Source: JAAXHF01 sp963665955
Lineage (GTDB): Bacteria > Desulfobacterota > Binatia > Bin18
Assembly (NCBI GenBank): GCA_965231765.1
Contig: OZ246887.1
Location: forward strand, 5,456,001-5,520,000
Length of the DNA stretch: 64,000 nucleotides
Direction: 5' to 3'
Shown: in pieces, positions 61,496 to 64,000 of the stretch
How the letters are laid out: every line of letters begins with the position of its first letter
How positions within the stretch are numbered: the stretch's first letter is position 1
The notes under the pieces: model-generated
What the model saw: the letters and a program-made list of their open reading frames with translations, nothing else
Databases searched by the model: none
What the model was told of the DNA's origin: nothing
Position numbers and translations under genes: made by a program

Positions 61496-62512
61496 ATGAA
61501 ATTTGGCATCATCCATGATTTTCGTAATCCACCCGAGTGGTACAAACCGCCTCAGGTGCTGTACCAGGAGTTACTTGAGCAGGTCGTCCGCGCTGAAGAG
61601 TTGGGCTATGACAATGTCTGGCTGGCTGAGCATCATTTCACCCAAGATGGCTATAATCCGTCGCCTTTACCAACGGCGGCTGCCATCGCGGCTCGGACGA
61701 ACCGGATTCGAATTGGCACGTATATTTTGCTGATGCCATTTCAGCATCCAGTCCGGGTCGCTGAAGACGCAACCTGCATCGACATCTGGTCCAATGGTCG
61801 TTTTGATCTGGGGGCAGGCCAGGGGTATGCGGCCAATGAATTTCACTCGCTGGGCATTCCGCGCAAGGAGCGTTCGGCACGCCTGGCTGAAGGTGTGGAG
61901 TTGGTGCGACGTTTGTTGACGGAGGAGCATGTAAGCTTCGAAGGCCGTTTTAGCACAGTCAAAGACATGACCCTGTCTCCCAAGCCAGTCCAGCAGCCGC
62001 ATATTCCCATCTGGATGGGCGCCCGTGCCGATAAAGCGATTCAGCGTGTCGCCCGTATGGGCTGTCACTTGATGGCGACGCTCGGGCCAGACCCCGCACC
62101 GTTGTACATCAAAACCTTGCAAGAGAGTGGCTTTGATCCCGCCAATTTTAATATTGGTCAAATCCGGCTGGTGTATGTGGCGGAGAATGAAGAGCAGGCC
62201 TGGGACGATATCCAAGCCCATATTCACAATTCCATGGAATATTACCGCGAGATTATGGCCGAAGCCAACGACGTGCCTGGGGATACTGAGATGTGGCAAT
62301 TTAAAGATCCGAGCGAGCTGCGCAACTCCGGCTTTGGCCGAGCAGCGATGATTGGCACGCCTGATCAAGTCGCGCGCAAAATGGAACGCTTCTGTGAAAA
62401 TTATCAGTGCACCCATTTTGTGTTTGGTACCCAGCTACCGGGGTTTGACCCAAAGAAGGCGACCCGGTCATTGGAGCTGTTTGCCAAGGAGCTGATGCCG
62501 AGTTTCCGGTGA
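61496..62512 (+). CDS. LLM-class flavin-dependent monooxygenase 7
   Basis: A 338-residue LLM: ELGYDNVWLAEHHFTQDGYNPSP, IRIGTYILLMPFQHPVRVAEDATCIDIWSNGRFDLGAGQGY, PKPVQQPHIPIWMGARADKAI and the GTPDQVARKM end. It is oriented away from the RND operon. AAAGGAAAAAAACGGCT precedes the ATG. Followed by small genes and the PRISE-type reductase. Confidence 0.92.
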   Translation: MKFGIIHDFRNPPEWYKPPQVLYQELLEQVVRAEELGYDNVWLAEHHFTQDGYNPSPLPTAAAIAARTNRIRIGTYILLMPFQHPVRVAEDATCIDIWSNGRFDLGAGQGYAANEFHSLGIPRKERSARLAEGVELVRRLLTEEHVSFEGRFSTVKDMTLSPKPVQQPHIPIWMGARADKAIQRVARMGCHLMATLGPDPAPLYIKTLQESGFDPANFNIGQIRLVYVAENEEQAWDDIQAHIHNSMEYYREIMAEANDVPGDTEMWQFKDPSELRNSGFGRAAMIGTPDQVARKMERFCENYQCTHFVFGTQLPGFDPKKATRSLELFAKELMPSFR

Positions 62513-62519
62513 GGAGAAT

Positions 62520-62714
62520 ATGAGTCCAGCTCTGCATGCACATGTCTTTCCACGCTACGCTGATGAAGCGGAACCGTATTGTCGTCAACCGGTCTGGCTA
62601 TATGATCGAGCGGACCGAGCCGCCATCCCATTTGACGAACAACGCGATCGGCCACTCATGGACAAGATTGCTGCGTATTTGGATGCAGTCGGCCGAAGTG
62701 TCGTATCTGAGTAA
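62520..62714 (+). CDS. HIT-domain-like C-terminal fragment
   Basis: A 64-residue frame whose first part, ALHAHVFPRYADE, resembles the end of the HIT hydrolase motif HxHxHxx, followed by RPVWLYDRADRAAI and FDEQRDRPLMDKI as in the C-terminal part of HIT-type proteins. The N-terminal half of the domain is missing. It has GAGGAG just before the ATG, 7 bases after the LLM stop. It may be a remnant or an unusual mini-protein. Confidence 0.45.
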   Translation: MSPALHAHVFPRYADEAEPYCRQPVWLYDRADRAAIPFDEQRDRPLMDKIAAYLDAVGRSVVSE

Positions 62715-62801
62715 GCTCACACTCCCAGCCTTTATAGGCGGGTCCGTGATTTGGTGGTATGAGCTATCGGCAGGCAGAATGGACAGGGAGGAGAGCACAC
62801 T

Positions 62802-63020
62802 ATGCGGCCAACTGAATTATATGGAGGCTTCATCATCGAGCCACAATCAAAACAGCTCGACTCTGGCGAGTGGCAACCTGGCTCGCGGGTGTTCCGCTTA
62901 CTTGATGGCGTTGTGCATGAATATTTCCCGCTCAGCGAATGCGAGCAGAAATTCACAAGCGAAGAAGAGGCGGATGATTTTTCCCTTGTGGAGAGTCGAG
63001 ACTGGGTGGATCATCATTAG
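62802..63020 (+). CDS. Small hypothetical protein
   Basis: A 72-residue acidic protein: LYGGFIIEPQSKQLDSGEWQ, then SRVFRLLDGVVHEYFP and a C-terminal TSEEEADDFSLVESRDWVD. This pattern is seen in short conserved hypothetical proteins with an EEEAD(x)ALxxAxxWID end; no function known. AGGGAGGAG precedes the ATG. The stop codon is inside a tandem repeat. Confidence 0.6.
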   Translation: MRPTELYGGFIIEPQSKQLDSGEWQPGSRVFRLLDGVVHEYFPLSECEQKFTSEEEADDFSLVESRDWVDHH

Positions 63021-63054
63021 AGCTTTGAGAGCTTTGAGAGCTTTGAGAGCTTTG
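63019..63054. repeat. Four tandem 9-bp repeats (AGAGCTTTG)
   Basis: Four perfect head-to-tail copies beginning inside the stop codon of the small hypothetical gene. It lies 26 bp before the start of the PRISE-type gene. Third example in the window of a short tandem repeat placed over a gene end. Confidence 0.9.
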
Positions 63055-63079
63055 CTAATAAGAGAAGGAAAGGGACTGT

Positions 63080-64000
63080 ATGCCAAAAAAGAAAATGCTC
63101 GTCGCCGGTGCGTCCGGGCTCGTAGGCTTCGCTGCGGTGAAGCATTTTTCACAACTTGAAGACTGGGATGTCGTCGGCGTGTCACGTCGCATTCCAAGTG
63201 GGCTTGAGGACGCGACTATTATTTCTGTTGATCTGCAAAATAAGGCCCAATGCGCTGAAGTGTTTGGCCAGATGTCGGATGTGACGCATGTGGTCTATGC
63301 CGCGCTGTACGAAAAGCCAGGTCTGGTCCAAGGCTGGTTTGAGCAAGATCAGATGCAAACAAACCTGGCCATGCTGGATAATCTGTTTGATCCAATTGAG
63401 GCGGTGGCGAAAGATTTGCAGCACATTTCGTTGTTACAGGGGACGAAAGCGTATGGCGTGCATATTGAACCGTTTCCTGTACCGGCTCGTGAGCGCTGGC
63501 CGCGCCACAATCATGAGAACTTCTACTTTTTGCAGCAGGATTATTTGCGCGACCGTCAGCTTGGCAAGCAGTGGCACTGGACCGTGTGGCGCCCGCAGCT
63601 CATTCTGGGTGAGTCGCTTGGCAGTCAGATGAACGTCTTTCCGGCGCTCGGGGTGTATGCTGCGCTGCGCAAAGAAGCAGGCTTGCCGCTGTCTTTTCCT
63701 GGTGGACCCCCGTTTGTTTTCGAGGCGATTGATACGGATATTCATGCCCGGGCGTTTGAGTGGGCGGCCTCAGCCCCAACTGCCCGGAATGAGATTTTTA
63801 ATATCGCCAATGGCGATGTGTTTGTGTGGCAGAACGTATGGCCAGCGATTGCAGAGGCGCTCGGTATGGAGGTTGGTCCGCCCGAGCCACTATCACTTGC
63901 CGAAACAATGCCCCAGCGAGAAGCGGAGTGGGCCACGATTGTGGATAAATATGGGTTGCAGGCGCCCAAAAGTTTGCAGGAGTACGTCGGGCAGTCCTTT
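63080..64000 (+). CDS. PRISE-type SDR (progesterone 5-beta-reductase/iridoid-synthase-like), 3' end cut
   Basis: The first 307 residues of an extended SDR are present. It has a GASGLVGFAAVKHF cofactor site, SRRIP after the second strand (NADPH preference), THVVYAALY, HISLLQGTKAYGVHIEPFPVPARE (the PRISE Lys motif LxTGxKHYxG, here LQGTKAYG), NFYFLQQDYLRDRQ with the catalytic Tyr, and FNIANGDVFVWQNVWP. PRISE enzymes reduce enones such as steroids and iridoids. Starts at 63080 after AAGGAAAGGG. Confidence 0.85.
   Translation, partial: MPKKKMLVAGASGLVGFAAVKHFSQLEDWDVVGVSRRIPSGLEDATIISVDLQNKAQCAEVFGQMSDVTHVVYAALYEKPGLVQGWFEQDQMQTNLAMLDNLFDPIEAVAKDLQHISLLQGTKAYGVHIEPFPVPARERWPRHNHENFYFLQQDYLRDRQLGKQWHWTVWRPQLILGESLGSQMNVFPALGVYAALRKEAGLPLSFPGGPPFVFEAIDTDIHARAFEWAASAPTARNEIFNIANGDVFVWQNVWPAIAEALGMEVGPPEPLSLAETMPQREAEWATIVDKYGLQAPKSLQEYVGQSF

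Overview
The window comes from an uncultured-type Gram-negative bacterium. It encodes an RND pump with an outer-membrane lipoprotein and a Tat-exported protein. The metabolism is dominated by acyl-CoA and flavin-monooxygenase enzymes: seven luciferase-like monooxygenases (LLM), two thiolase-fold proteins, two acyl-CoA dehydrogenases, a CoA-transferase and a MaoC hydratase. This content resembles Candidatus Entotheonella/Tectomicrobia, Binatota or deltaproteobacterial soil and marine genomes. That placement is inference from gene content only; no rRNA, tRNA or CRISPR array was seen.

Layout. 0-7.4 kb: a partial permuted papain-like amidase, a CBS protein, hisH-hisA, then a co-directional catabolic run of thiolase, two different putative diiron proteins and a DUF3311/SSS transporter pair. 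7.5-14.1 kb: an accessory island with a TacA-TacT type toxin-antitoxin, an 1100-residue protein with a restriction-nuclease-like N-terminus, an orphan HicB, a frameshifted secreted protein and a mobilisation-protein remnant. 14.2-22.2 kb: hydantoinase B, LLM and CoA-transferase; then a Tat-exported propeller, a MaoC protein, a VUT-family transporter and a VOC protein. 22.5-25.8 kb: a GC-rich accessory block (FitAB/VapBC-like pair, FGE-sulfatase protein, decayed vWA-DUF4189 gene). 25.8-27.7 kb: a VOC protein, Fe superoxide dismutase and a divergent SufR-like regulator.

27.7-35.8 kb is the most coherent metabolic cluster: a P450 divergent from a TetR regulator with two clear operators, a thiolase-fold protein lacking the nucleophilic Cys coupled to a DUF35 protein, an alpha/beta hydrolase, a haem-dependent oxidative N-demethylase-like protein and two adjacent acyl-CoA dehydrogenases. 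The parts list recalls the mycobacterial igr operon for steroid side-chain removal. 35.9-45.0 kb holds more oxidoreductases (PPOX, SDRs, LLMs, cupin, VOC), a beta-lactamase-fold esterase and a hydrolase; the 36.5-40.4 kb part looks richer in GC than its flanks. 45.1-47.3 kb is a second accessory spot: an XRE regulator with a truncated PIN gene and a HExxH protein with a HicA-like C-terminus.

47.4-64 kb: LLMs with a zinc-less MDR reductase, an APH/DUF6285 pair, a complete HicB-HicA module, a mandelate-racemase homologue with a Lys-to-Arg catalytic change, a tetR-omf-mfp-rnd efflux operon with a perfect operator, another LLM, small genes and a PRISE-type reductase running off the end. A recurring oddity is short tandem repeats (9-10 bp, 3-4 copies) placed exactly over gene ends at three loci.
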